A stretch of DNA of 5,596 bases, taken from an uncultured Lachnospiraceae bacterium. GTDB taxonomy: Bacteria > Bacillota > Clostridia > Lachnospirales > Lachnospiraceae. The position numbers were made by a program, and so were the translations under genes. Below the pieces are notes generated by a model. It had not been told where the DNA came from, searched no databases, and saw only the letters and a list, made by a program, of their open reading frames with translations. Below, piece by piece: positions 1 to 5,047 of the stretch. Location of the stretch: assembly GCA_946611525.1 (NCBI GenBank), contig CAMODS010000098.1, positions 1-5,596 of the forward strand, given 5' to 3'. How positions within the stretch are numbered: position 1 is the stretch's first letter; each line of letters opens with the position of its first letter.

Positions 1-435
1 AACCGTGAAAAGCACAAGCTGGTCCTCTCCGGCAAGACCGTAGATTTGGAGCGTCGCCGCGAGGAGCGCGAGCACAAGATCAACATGATGGTGCCCGGAA
101 GCATAGTAAAGGGCAAGGTTGAGTCCATCCAGTCTTACGGCGCCTTTGTAGATCTTGGAGGCGGTATCAGTGGTCTTGTTCATATCTCGCAGGTTGCCAC
201 AAAGCGGGTAGGTTCTGTCGAGGAAGTCCTGCATGTAGGCGATGAGGTCACCGCCAAGATACTAAACACCGATAATGGTAAGGTATCACTTTCCATCAGG
301 GCCATCGAGGAGGATGCCGCTCCCGCACGTGAGGCTGAGGAGGCCAGACAGCAGCAGGAGGAGCTGGAGAAGTATTCGGATAACGTGGAGATCGGCACAT
401 CACTTGGCGATCTTTTAAAGAATATCAAGCTGTAA
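1..435 (+). CDS. S1 RNA-binding domain protein (ribosomal protein S1-like), C-terminal part
   Basis: The frame is open from base 1, so this is the 3' end of a longer gene; 144 residues are visible. Residues 1-15 (ending in KLVLSGKTVD) look like the last strand of a preceding S1 repeat. A charged linker (about 16-30) and a complete S1 OB-fold domain (about 33-101) follow. The S1 domain contains GSIVKGKVESIQSYGAFVDL, then SGLVHISQ and KVSLSIR, which are the usual strand signatures. After that come an acidic/Gln-rich stretch (103-125) and a short tail with SLGDLL, typical of clostridial S1-like proteins. S1-family proteins bind single-stranded RNA, classically mRNA on the 30S subunit. Whether this is true RpsA or a related multi-S1 protein cannot be decided because the N-terminal part is outside the window. 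A TTG at base 46 is not a credible start because the S1-like sequence continues upstream of it. The next gene begins 18 nt downstream, suggesting co-transcription. Confidence 0.9.
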   Translation, partial: NREKHKLVLSGKTVDLERRREEREHKINMMVPGSIVKGKVESIQSYGAFVDLGGGISGLVHISQVATKRVGSVEEVLHVGDEVTAKILNTDNGKVSLSIRAIEEDAAPAREAEEARQQQEELEKYSDNVEIGTSLGDLLKNIKL

Positions 436-453
436 CAAAAGAAAAGAGGAAAT

Positions 454-1635
454 ATGCAGTACAGGACAAATCAAAAGAACGGCACTGAGCTTTCGGTGCT
501 GGGATACGGATGTATGAGGTTTACCAAGACCGGTGGCCAGATCGACCAGAAAAAGGCCAACGAAGAGATGAAGCGCGCCTTAGATCTGGGGGTAAACTAT
601 TTTGACACAGCCTATGTATACGGTGGCAGCGAGGTTGCACTTGGCAATTTTATCAAAGAATATGACTGCCGGGATCAGATCAACATCGCGACAAAGCTTC
701 CCCAGTACAGGGTGACAAAGCCCGGGGAATTTGATTCTTATTTCGATGAGGAGCTTAAGCGCCTTCAGACCGACCATGTGGAGTACTATCTCATGCATAT
801 GTTAAATGACGTCAAGTCCTTTAACCGTCTGTGCGAGCTGGGTCTTCGGGAATGGGTGGATGAAAAGAAGAAAAGCGGGGCCATTAAAAACATTGGCTTT
901 TCCTTCCATGGCGGCACCGGTGCTTTCAGGGATCTGGTAGATGCTTATGACTGGGACTTTTGCCAGATTCAGTTTAACTATATGGATGAGCATGCACAGG
1001 CAGGCATTGAGGGACTTAAGTATGCTCATGAAAAGGGGCTTCCCGTGATCATCATGGAGCCACTTAGGGGAGGCAGACTGGTAAATGCCCTGCCTCAGGG
1101 AGCGCTGGATGAGTTTGCCAGGATGCCTCAAAAGCGTACGCCGGCCGACTGGGGTCTCAGGTGGATCTGGAATCATCCGGAGGTGTCGGTGGTGCTTTCC
1201 GGTATGAACGACATTGCCCAGATCGATGAGAACTGCCGCATTGCTACGGAGGCAACAGCAGGGAGCTTAAGCGATGAGGAGCTGGCGCTCTATGGCAGGG
1301 TTTTGGCAGAGATCAATGCCAAGGTCAAGGTAGGCTGCACCGGATGTGCATACTGCCAGCCTTGTCCAAAGGGAGTGGATATCCCCAACTGCTTTGCCAC
1401 CTACAACGCCAGCTATACGGACAACTACATGAATTCCTTCAGGGAGTACTTTATGATGACTACCCTAAGGAAGGACCGTGCCAATGCCGGACTTTGCGTA
1501 AAGTGTGGAAAGTGCGAGACGGTATGTCCACAGCATATTGAGATAAGAAAAGAACTGGACAACGTTAAGCGACGCTTCGAAAACCCCATATACAAGATAG
1601 GTGCGTCAGCTTCAAAGCTCATGTTCAAGTATTAG
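454..1635 (+). CDS. Aldo/keto reductase with C-terminal 4Fe-4S ferredoxin-like domain
   Basis: A 393-residue predicted cytoplasmic oxidoreductase. Residues 1-285 form an aldo/keto reductase TIM barrel. The catalytic tetrad is visible as Asp51 and Tyr56 (in FDTAYVYGGSE), Lys81 (IATKLP) and His115 (LMHML). VVLSGM (246-251) followed by a basic/acidic helix fits the nicotinamide-cofactor phosphate site. The C-terminal part carries two cysteine groups, C295-x2-C298-x2-C301-x2-C304-P and C348-x2-C351-x2-C354-x3-C358-P, as in ferredoxin-like domains that hold [4Fe-4S] clusters. This architecture is known for the COG1453-type 'predicted oxidoreductase' subfamily common in anaerobes; the substrate is unknown. 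A purine-rich ribosome binding site (AGAGGA, 445-450) precedes the ATG by 3 nt. The gene lies 18 nt after the S1-domain gene and has no terminator of its own before the SRP RNA promoter, so its mRNA may read through into that RNA. The fold assignment is firm; the physiological role is not. Confidence 0.93.
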   Translation: MQYRTNQKNGTELSVLGYGCMRFTKTGGQIDQKKANEEMKRALDLGVNYFDTAYVYGGSEVALGNFIKEYDCRDQINIATKLPQYRVTKPGEFDSYFDEELKRLQTDHVEYYLMHMLNDVKSFNRLCELGLREWVDEKKKSGAIKNIGFSFHGGTGAFRDLVDAYDWDFCQIQFNYMDEHAQAGIEGLKYAHEKGLPVIIMEPLRGGRLVNALPQGALDEFARMPQKRTPADWGLRWIWNHPEVSVVLSGMNDIAQIDENCRIATEATAGSLSDEELALYGRVLAEINAKVKVGCTGCAYCQPCPKGVDIPNCFATYNASYTDNYMNSFREYFMMTTLRKDRANAGLCVKCGKCETVCPQHIEIRKELDNVKRRFENPIYKIGASASKLMFKY

Positions 1636-1644
1636 TATTTTCGG

Positions 1645-1673
1645 TTGACATAACCGGGGGAAACTTATAGAAT
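1645..1673 (+). promoter_or_regulatory. Sigma-A-type promoter of the SRP RNA gene
   Basis: A perfect -35 box TTGACA (1645-1650) is separated by 17 bp from TAGAAT (1668-1673), one mismatch from the consensus -10. A start 7 nt further on falls at about 1680-1681, exactly where the closing helix of the SRP RNA begins. The -35 box starts 9 nt after the stop codon of the aldo/keto reductase gene. The near-consensus boxes agree with the high, constitutive expression expected of a structural RNA (inference). Confidence 0.85.
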
Positions 1674-1680
1674 GTATTTT

Positions 1681-1946
1681 ACTGGGCAGCCGGGGTGGTA
1701 GCGGTACCTTATTTCCAGCAATCCGCTATAGCTGGGGTGATGCTCTGCAGAGGATTTAGGGGTCGGTGCCGGCCATGATAAGCGACGTTGATATTCGGGT
1801 CTTACGCGACGGGTGCCTGTGAACCGTGTCAGGTTAGGAATAAAGCAGCACTAAGCAGGATTTCACGTGTGCCGTGAGGGTGCCTGGGTTGAGTTAACTG
1901 TTTTGGTATCGGCCGGTCCCGTTCTTTCGAAGCAGAGCGCCCGGTT
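1681..1946 (+). ncRNA. ffs: Signal recognition particle RNA, large bacterial type (Alu domain present)
   Basis: This is the RNA scaffold of the signal recognition particle, which with Ffh targets nascent membrane and secreted proteins to the membrane. The ends pair over 7 bp (1681-1687 with 1939-1945, one G-U). The Alu domain has a helix 3 pairing 1692-1696 with 1706-1710 (two G-U pairs) and a helix 4 pairing CCAGC 1715-1719 with GCTGG 1731-1735. Their loops can pair AGCGG (1700-1704) with CCGCT (1723-1727), the loop-loop contact known from the Bacillus scRNA. In the S domain, GTCAGG (1828-1833) leads to a GGAA tetraloop (1837-1840) closed by TTA/TAA and followed by AAGCAGCA, the conserved Ffh-binding region. 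The length, about 265 nt, matches the Gram-positive large SRP RNA (about 270 nt in Bacillus) rather than the 114-nt E. coli 4.5S RNA. A run of six T (1945-1950) after the closing helix probably marks the 3' end, uncertain by a few bases. Confidence 0.95.
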
Positions 1947-1960
1947 TTTTATAAGAAAAT

Positions 1961-1991
1961 GCGCTACGGCAGATGTTCCGTAGCGCTTTTT
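1961..1991. terminator. Hairpin terminator between SRP RNA and convergent surE, probably bidirectional
   Basis: A perfect 9-bp stem, GCGCTACGG (1961-1969) with CCGTAGCGC (1978-1986), encloses an 8-nt loop and is followed on the plus strand by TTTTT (1987-1991). On the minus strand the same stem follows the surE stop codon by 10 nt and is followed by a T-rich tract (ATTTTCTTAT). It would therefore stop transcripts arriving from both sides: read-through from the SRP RNA gene and the surE mRNA. Confidence 0.8.
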
Positions 1992-1996
1992 GTATA

Positions 1997-2710
1997 TTAC
2001 TGGATATTTTTGGCGTAGCCTATGGAGATGTATCCGCTTGTTACGGCTTCGAGGTCGGTGCCGGCTTCTCCCACTCCATCGCGGAGACCCTCCACCATGT
2101 ATCTGATGCCGCCGCCATCAAGCTCTTTTGTGGCATGATAGATATCGCGGAAAATGGCGCCGCAGGATACGCTGCGGTCACGGAGGATCCCCTTGTAATC
2201 AGAAATCGGGCAGTCCGGGAAATTGACATTTATGATCTGGCGGGAGCGCTTTTCATAGTCAATGACCTCAGACAGAACCTCTTTTAGATATCTGTCGGTA
2301 ACCTCATGGCAGCCACCTCCTCCCTCGGAGACGGCTATGGCGCTGTATCCCTGAAACTCAGCCTCAAAGGCGGCTCCGCAGGTGGCAGAATACTGGATGT
2401 CAGAAGCCACATTATAGCCAAAATTTATTCCTGATAAAACCAGCTCGGGCTTTTCATCCATGACATTTAGACTTCCTACACGGACACAGTCACCCGGCAT
2501 ACCGCTGCAGGTAAAAGCCCGCACTCCCTCTACGGGAAAGTCGTGGGGGTAGATGTCAATATGTGTACGCAGGGTGATGCAGTGTGAAGCTGCGCTACGC
2601 TCACTTTCCGGAGCTATCACCCATACTTCACCGAACTCCCTTGCACATTCAGCCAGCCTGATAAGGCCCTCTGATCCGATACCATCGTCGTTTGTAACTA
2701 AAATCTTCAT
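1997..2710 (-). CDS. surE: 5'/3'-nucleotidase SurE
   Basis: A 237-residue cytoplasmic metal-dependent phosphatase of the SurE family, which dephosphorylates nucleoside 5'- and 3'-monophosphates and is linked in other bacteria to stationary-phase survival. The N-terminal MKILVTNDDG gives the metal ligands Asp8 and Asp9. Ser39 (in APESERSAAS) and Asn96 (in SGINFGYN) complete the known metal/phosphate site. Further family signatures are YSATCGAA (107-114), NVNFP (161-165) and TDLEAVTSGYISI (218-230). The length is close to the usual 250 or so. The ATG at 2710 is chosen because SurE proteins begin directly with MKIL/MRIL. An in-frame TTG at 2752 would add 14 unrelated residues and its reading frame runs through the -35 box of the likely promoter. 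There is no Shine-Dalgarno sequence before the ATG; see the promoter entry. The gene is transcribed alone, convergent with the SRP RNA gene and divergent from the esterase gene. Confidence 0.95.
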   Translation of the reverse strand: MKILVTNDDGIGSEGLIRLAECAREFGEVWVIAPESERSAASHCITLRTHIDIYPHDFPVEGVRAFTCSGMPGDCVRVGSLNVMDEKPELVLSGINFGYNVASDIQYSATCGAAFEAEFQGYSAIAVSEGGGGCHEVTDRYLKEVLSEVIDYEKRSRQIINVNFPDCPISDYKGILRDRSVSCGAIFRDIYHATKELDGGGIRYMVEGLRDGVGEAGTDLEAVTSGYISIGYAKNIQ

Positions 2711-2711
2711 A

Positions 2712-2729
2712 ATATTGTCATGATATTGT
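2712..2729. repeat. Short direct repeat over the surE -10 region and start
   Basis: ATATTGT occurs twice (2712-2718 and 2723-2729), offset by 11 bp, about one helical turn. The copies overlap the surE -10 box and the predicted transcription start. This could be a repressor site or a chance result of AT-rich promoter sequence. No regulator family is recognised. Confidence 0.3.
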
Positions 2730-2748
2730 TTTAGGCTTTCTCTGTCAA
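2720..2748 (-). promoter_or_regulatory. surE promoter giving a (near-)leaderless mRNA
   Basis: Reading the minus strand, a perfect TTGACA (2748-2743) is followed after exactly 17 bp by TATCAT (2725-2720), one mismatch from TATAAT. Only 9 nt separate the -10 box from the surE ATG, so a start at the usual distance falls near 2713, leaving about 3 nt of leader. The absence of a Shine-Dalgarno sequence in the 30 nt before the ATG agrees with this. The transcription start itself is an inference. Confidence 0.7.
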
Positions 2749-2782
2749 CCAAATTCCACTTTTATTTTAACTTGATATTTAT

Positions 2783-2788
2783 TATACT
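2783..2788 (+). promoter_or_regulatory. Candidate -10 box for the carboxylesterase gene (weak)
   Basis: TATACT (2783-2788) lies in the AT-rich part of the 134-bp divergent intergenic region, about 57 nt before the chosen esterase ATG. No good -35 box sits 16-18 bp upstream (only T-rich sequence), so the assignment is tentative. It is the best plus-strand candidate in this gap. Confidence 0.3.
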
Positions 2789-2832
2789 TAATAAGGAAAA
2801 AACCCGCCGGTGCTACGGTGGTGAAACAAGTT

Positions 2833-2838
2833 GGGGGA
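2833..2838 (+). promoter_or_regulatory. Ribosome binding site deciding the esterase start
   Basis: GGGGGA (2833-2838) lies 6 nt before the ATG at 2845, a normal Shine-Dalgarno distance. The alternative in-frame GTG codons at 2818 and 2821 have no purine-rich site at the right distance; the nearest, AAGGA, is about 20 nt upstream. This favours the ATG. Confidence 0.6.
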
Positions 2839-2844
2839 CGAGCT

Positions 2845-4158
2845 ATGGGAGAAGTTTTTGATACGCCCTGTGGGAAGATAAAGGGATCAGACCTGGAGGG
2901 TTATCTTTTTTTTAGAGGCATACCCTTTGCTGAGACAAGGAGGTTTTGTGATCCGGTAACGGTAACCCACTGGGATGGTGTTTTTGATGCCACTTCAGGT
3001 GAGACGGATTGTTACCAACTCAGCTGTTTCGAGGACGAGGGGGATGCTTTTTATGCCAGGGAATTTCGGTCGGAGAGGATATCACCGAGATATGCCGACA
3101 GTCCCATGACACTAAATATCATCACCCCAGACATGAGCGGCAGCCGTCCCGTGCTTTTGTTTGTGCATGGTGGATCATTTGAGACAGGCACCGTGGGGGA
3201 GGCTCCCTACGGAAGCAGCATAGAATATGCAAAAAGGGACGTGGTACTGATAAGCGTGGGATACAGGTTAAATGTCTTTGGCCTGTATGGTGGAGAAAAC
3301 TACGGTCTTTTGGATGTGCTTTCCGGACTGGACTGGGTTCGGGACAATATAGCATCCTTTGGGGGCGATCCTCAAAATATCACCATAATGGGTCAGTCTG
3401 CCGGGGCCATGTCCGTTATGGACCTTTTATGTTCCGGAAGGCTTTCGGGCCGGGTTACCCACGCAGTTATGATGTCAGGTGCCGGTGTTGTTCCCGCTCT
3501 GGCAGCTCCGTTGAAAAAGGATGGGGTAAAGGAGTTTTGGGACAAGGTCGAAAGGGAGGCAGGTGGTGATGCGAAAAACGCAGATGCCGAGGTGCTTTGG
3601 CGTGCCTGGAAAAAGGTAAAGTCCGAGGATGGTCTTTTTACCGGTTTCAAGCATACCCAGCCCTGCATCGATGGCAGGGTGATGAAAAAGAGCCAGCGGG
3701 ATGCACTAAAGGATAAGGATGTGACGGATGTTCCCATGATGATAGGTATCACCTCTCAGGACATGCTGCCCATGTTTATATACAGGATGGCCATGGGCCT
3801 TGCTCTATCCTGCGATTCCATGGGGCACGCACCGGTATACGCCTATCTTTTTGACAGGACACTGCCGGGCAATTCCTACCGGGCCTTTCACGCTTCGGAT
3901 CTGTGGTACATGTTTGGAAACATGGAAAAGAGCTGGCGGCCTTTTGAGGAGATTGACAAAAAGCTATCCGCTGTTATGATAGATAATGTGGCAGCTTTTT
4001 GTAAGACGGGGAGGCCGGCAGATGCCTCGTGGCTTCCTGTTTCAAAAAAACAAAAGGGTTTCAGGCATTTTGACGGAAAGTCCGATGGCCTGGCAAGCCC
4101 GAAGTACTGCAGAAAAAAGATGTTTGAAACTATGGTAAAGGACCCCGGTCCGGCATAG
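2845..4158 (+). CDS. Type-B carboxylesterase (alpha/beta hydrolase)
   Basis: A 437-residue esterase of the carboxylesterase/para-nitrobenzyl esterase family, which hydrolyses carboxylic esters with a Ser-His-acid triad; the substrate is unknown. The N-terminus carries TPCGKIKG and FFRGIPFAE, the typical family opening. The oxyanion-hole motif HGGSF starts at His108. The region 172-187 holds FGGDPQNITIMGQSAG, with Ser185 the nucleophile. FHASDLWYMFGN gives the catalytic His349. The acidic member is probably Asp306, in GITSQDM, where most relatives have Glu followed by Gly. The protein is shorter than the usual 480-550 residues, and the family's EDCLYLN motif is replaced by DSPMTLN near residue 90. 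No signal peptide is visible, so it is probably cytoplasmic. Starting at GTG 2818 would add nine residues with no family similarity. The next gene starts 25 nt after the stop with no terminator between, so they may be co-transcribed. Confidence 0.9.
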   Translation: MGEVFDTPCGKIKGSDLEGYLFFRGIPFAETRRFCDPVTVTHWDGVFDATSGETDCYQLSCFEDEGDAFYAREFRSERISPRYADSPMTLNIITPDMSGSRPVLLFVHGGSFETGTVGEAPYGSSIEYAKRDVVLISVGYRLNVFGLYGGENYGLLDVLSGLDWVRDNIASFGGDPQNITIMGQSAGAMSVMDLLCSGRLSGRVTHAVMMSGAGVVPALAAPLKKDGVKEFWDKVEREAGGDAKNADAEVLWRAWKKVKSEDGLFTGFKHTQPCIDGRVMKKSQRDALKDKDVTDVPMMIGITSQDMLPMFIYRMAMGLALSCDSMGHAPVYAYLFDRTLPGNSYRAFHASDLWYMFGNMEKSWRPFEEIDKKLSAVMIDNVAAFCKTGRPADASWLPVSKKQKGFRHFDGKSDGLASPKYCRKKMFETMVKDPGPA

Positions 4159-4171
4159 TGATTTTTACATG

Positions 4172-4178
4172 AAGGAGG
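4172..4178 (+). promoter_or_regulatory. Strong ribosome binding site deciding the start of the secreted protein
   Basis: AAGGAGG (4172-4178) is 5 nt before the ATG at 4184. An in-frame ATG at 4169 overlaps this site's upstream edge, has no site of its own, and would add MKEET in front of the signal peptide. The ATG at 4184 is therefore the true start. Confidence 0.85.
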
Positions 4179-4183
4179 AGACT

Positions 4184-4993
4184 ATGAAAGTATTAAAGAG
4201 ATTAACATCAGGTATTATGGCAGCGGCAGTTTTGGTTGCGGCAGCAGGGATGACACCTTCATCCACCGCGTGTGCAGCAGCTAATCTTATAAGCACCGCC
4301 ACCTCACTTTCAAAGGTAACATCCTTTGAGGAAGTGACCTGTGAGATAGAGGATGGCACCGAGTATCTCAGATTCAAGTGGGACGAGGTAGAGGGCGCAG
4401 AAAAATATGTATATCACTACAGTTTAAATTACGATGCATCAAAAAAGATCGGCAACACCTATGCCACCGGCGAAACCGAGAAAAACTATGCAGACATAGA
4501 GATTTCAGGAGAGCTTGGAGCAAACATATGGATAGAGGTGGCGCCTTCAAAGGCAGATGAGACCACGGTTCCAACCAGTCGATTTGTAAGCTACACCTGC
4601 ACAAAGGAGGCGGCAGATGCTGCAGTGGAAGCGGCCAGAGTCCAGGCCAAGGCAGACGCAGTTAAACCCGGAAAAGTAGTCATAAAATCCGCACAGGCCT
4701 TTGTGGGAGCCGACGCCGTGGGTGTACAGTACAATATCAAAAAGGTAAAGGGAGCGGATGGCTACCAGTACAAGGCCAATATGTTTTACAAGAGCGGTGG
4801 CAAGTTTGAAAAGGCAAAGACCACCAAAAAGACAAAGATAAAGGTGGGCTTCCAGGATAACGATACGGTAGCCTTTAAGGTCAGGGCATACAGGATAAAC
4901 AGCAAGGGCAAAAAGGTCTATGGCAGGTGGACTACGAAGGTTCTTACCAGGCAGGAGATCCAGGGAATGATGGCCAACCTGGCATACCGCTAA
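4184..4993 (+). CDS. Secreted protein with two fibronectin-III-like domains
   Basis: A 269-residue protein of unknown function, probably exported. Residues 1-31 are a Sec signal peptide: a basic start (MKVLKRL), an Ala/Val-rich core (about 11-22), and a likely cleavage after A-C-A at 29-31. Two beta-sandwich-like segments follow. The first (about 44-139) contains FKWDEVEGAEKYVYHY. The second (about 162-255) contains VKGADGYQYKA and then FKVRAYRINSKGKKVYGRW, the pattern of FN3-like domains common in clostridial extracellular proteins. They are joined by an Ala-rich, probably helical linker (141-160). Cys53 and Cys139 bracket the first domain and could form a disulfide. The Cys at 30 is not in a proper lipobox because Ser is at -3. 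No catalytic motif, transmembrane anchor or LPXTG motif is seen. The roles of such FN3-like proteins are generally binding or adhesion; here that is inference only. Confidence 0.8.
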   Translation: MKVLKRLTSGIMAAAVLVAAAGMTPSSTACAAANLISTATSLSKVTSFEEVTCEIEDGTEYLRFKWDEVEGAEKYVYHYSLNYDASKKIGNTYATGETEKNYADIEISGELGANIWIEVAPSKADETTVPTSRFVSYTCTKEAADAAVEAARVQAKADAVKPGKVVIKSAQAFVGADAVGVQYNIKKVKGADGYQYKANMFYKSGGKFEKAKTTKKTKIKVGFQDNDTVAFKVRAYRINSKGKKVYGRWTTKVLTRQEIQGMMANLAYR

Positions 4994-5028
4994 CTCCCGG
5001 TCGGCACTAAATGGTGTAGTCCCGGGGG
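4994..5028 (+). other. Intergenic hairpin without T-tract between secreted protein and response regulator
   Basis: CTCCCGG (4994-5000), immediately after the stop codon, can pair with CCGGGGG (5022-5028) over 7 bp with one G-U. A short inner CAC/GTG pairing is possible at 5005-5007 with 5014-5016. No run of T follows; the next feature is the AGGGAGG ribosome binding site at 5035-5041. It is therefore not a standard intrinsic terminator. It could stabilise the 3' end of the upstream message or partly attenuate transcription. Confidence 0.45.
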
Positions 5029-5047
5029 CAGCTTAGGGAGGAAATAT

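Noticed and set aside
46..48. TTG at base 46 as start of the S1-domain gene
   Set aside because: The frame is open to base 1 and the upstream codons encode the end of another S1-type repeat (KLVLSGK), so the gene begins outside the window.
1973..2287. Plus-strand reading frame of 104 codons antisense to surE
   Set aside because: It starts inside the terminator hairpin, lies over the conserved surE C-terminus, has no ribosome binding site and shows no recognisable protein features.
2711..2752. TTG at 2752 as the surE start
   Set aside because: It adds 14 residues not found in SurE proteins, and the surE promoter boxes lie within this extension.
2798..2821. Possible minus-strand intrinsic terminator (GC-rich stretch followed by six T on the minus strand)
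   Set aside because: On the minus strand the five-base stem contains an A-C mismatch, and no minus-strand gene ends here.
2818..2823. GTG codons as esterase start
   Set aside because: There is no ribosome binding site at the right distance and the added residues do not resemble the family; the ATG at 2845 has GGGGGA 6 nt upstream.
3122..3752. Minus-strand frames inside the esterase gene (3122-3355 and 3393-3752)
   Set aside because: They are shadows of a strongly conserved plus-strand gene, with Ser/Pro/Arg-rich translations and no start signals.
4268..4276. Lipoprotein lipobox at Cys30 of the secreted protein
   Set aside because: The residues before the Cys are S-T-A; the hydrophobic residue required at -3 is missing, while A-C-A fits signal peptidase I.
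4378..4604. Frames on both strands inside the secreted-protein gene
   Set aside because: They are fully overlapped by a gene with a signal peptide and a strong ribosome binding site, and their translations are low-complexity and basic.
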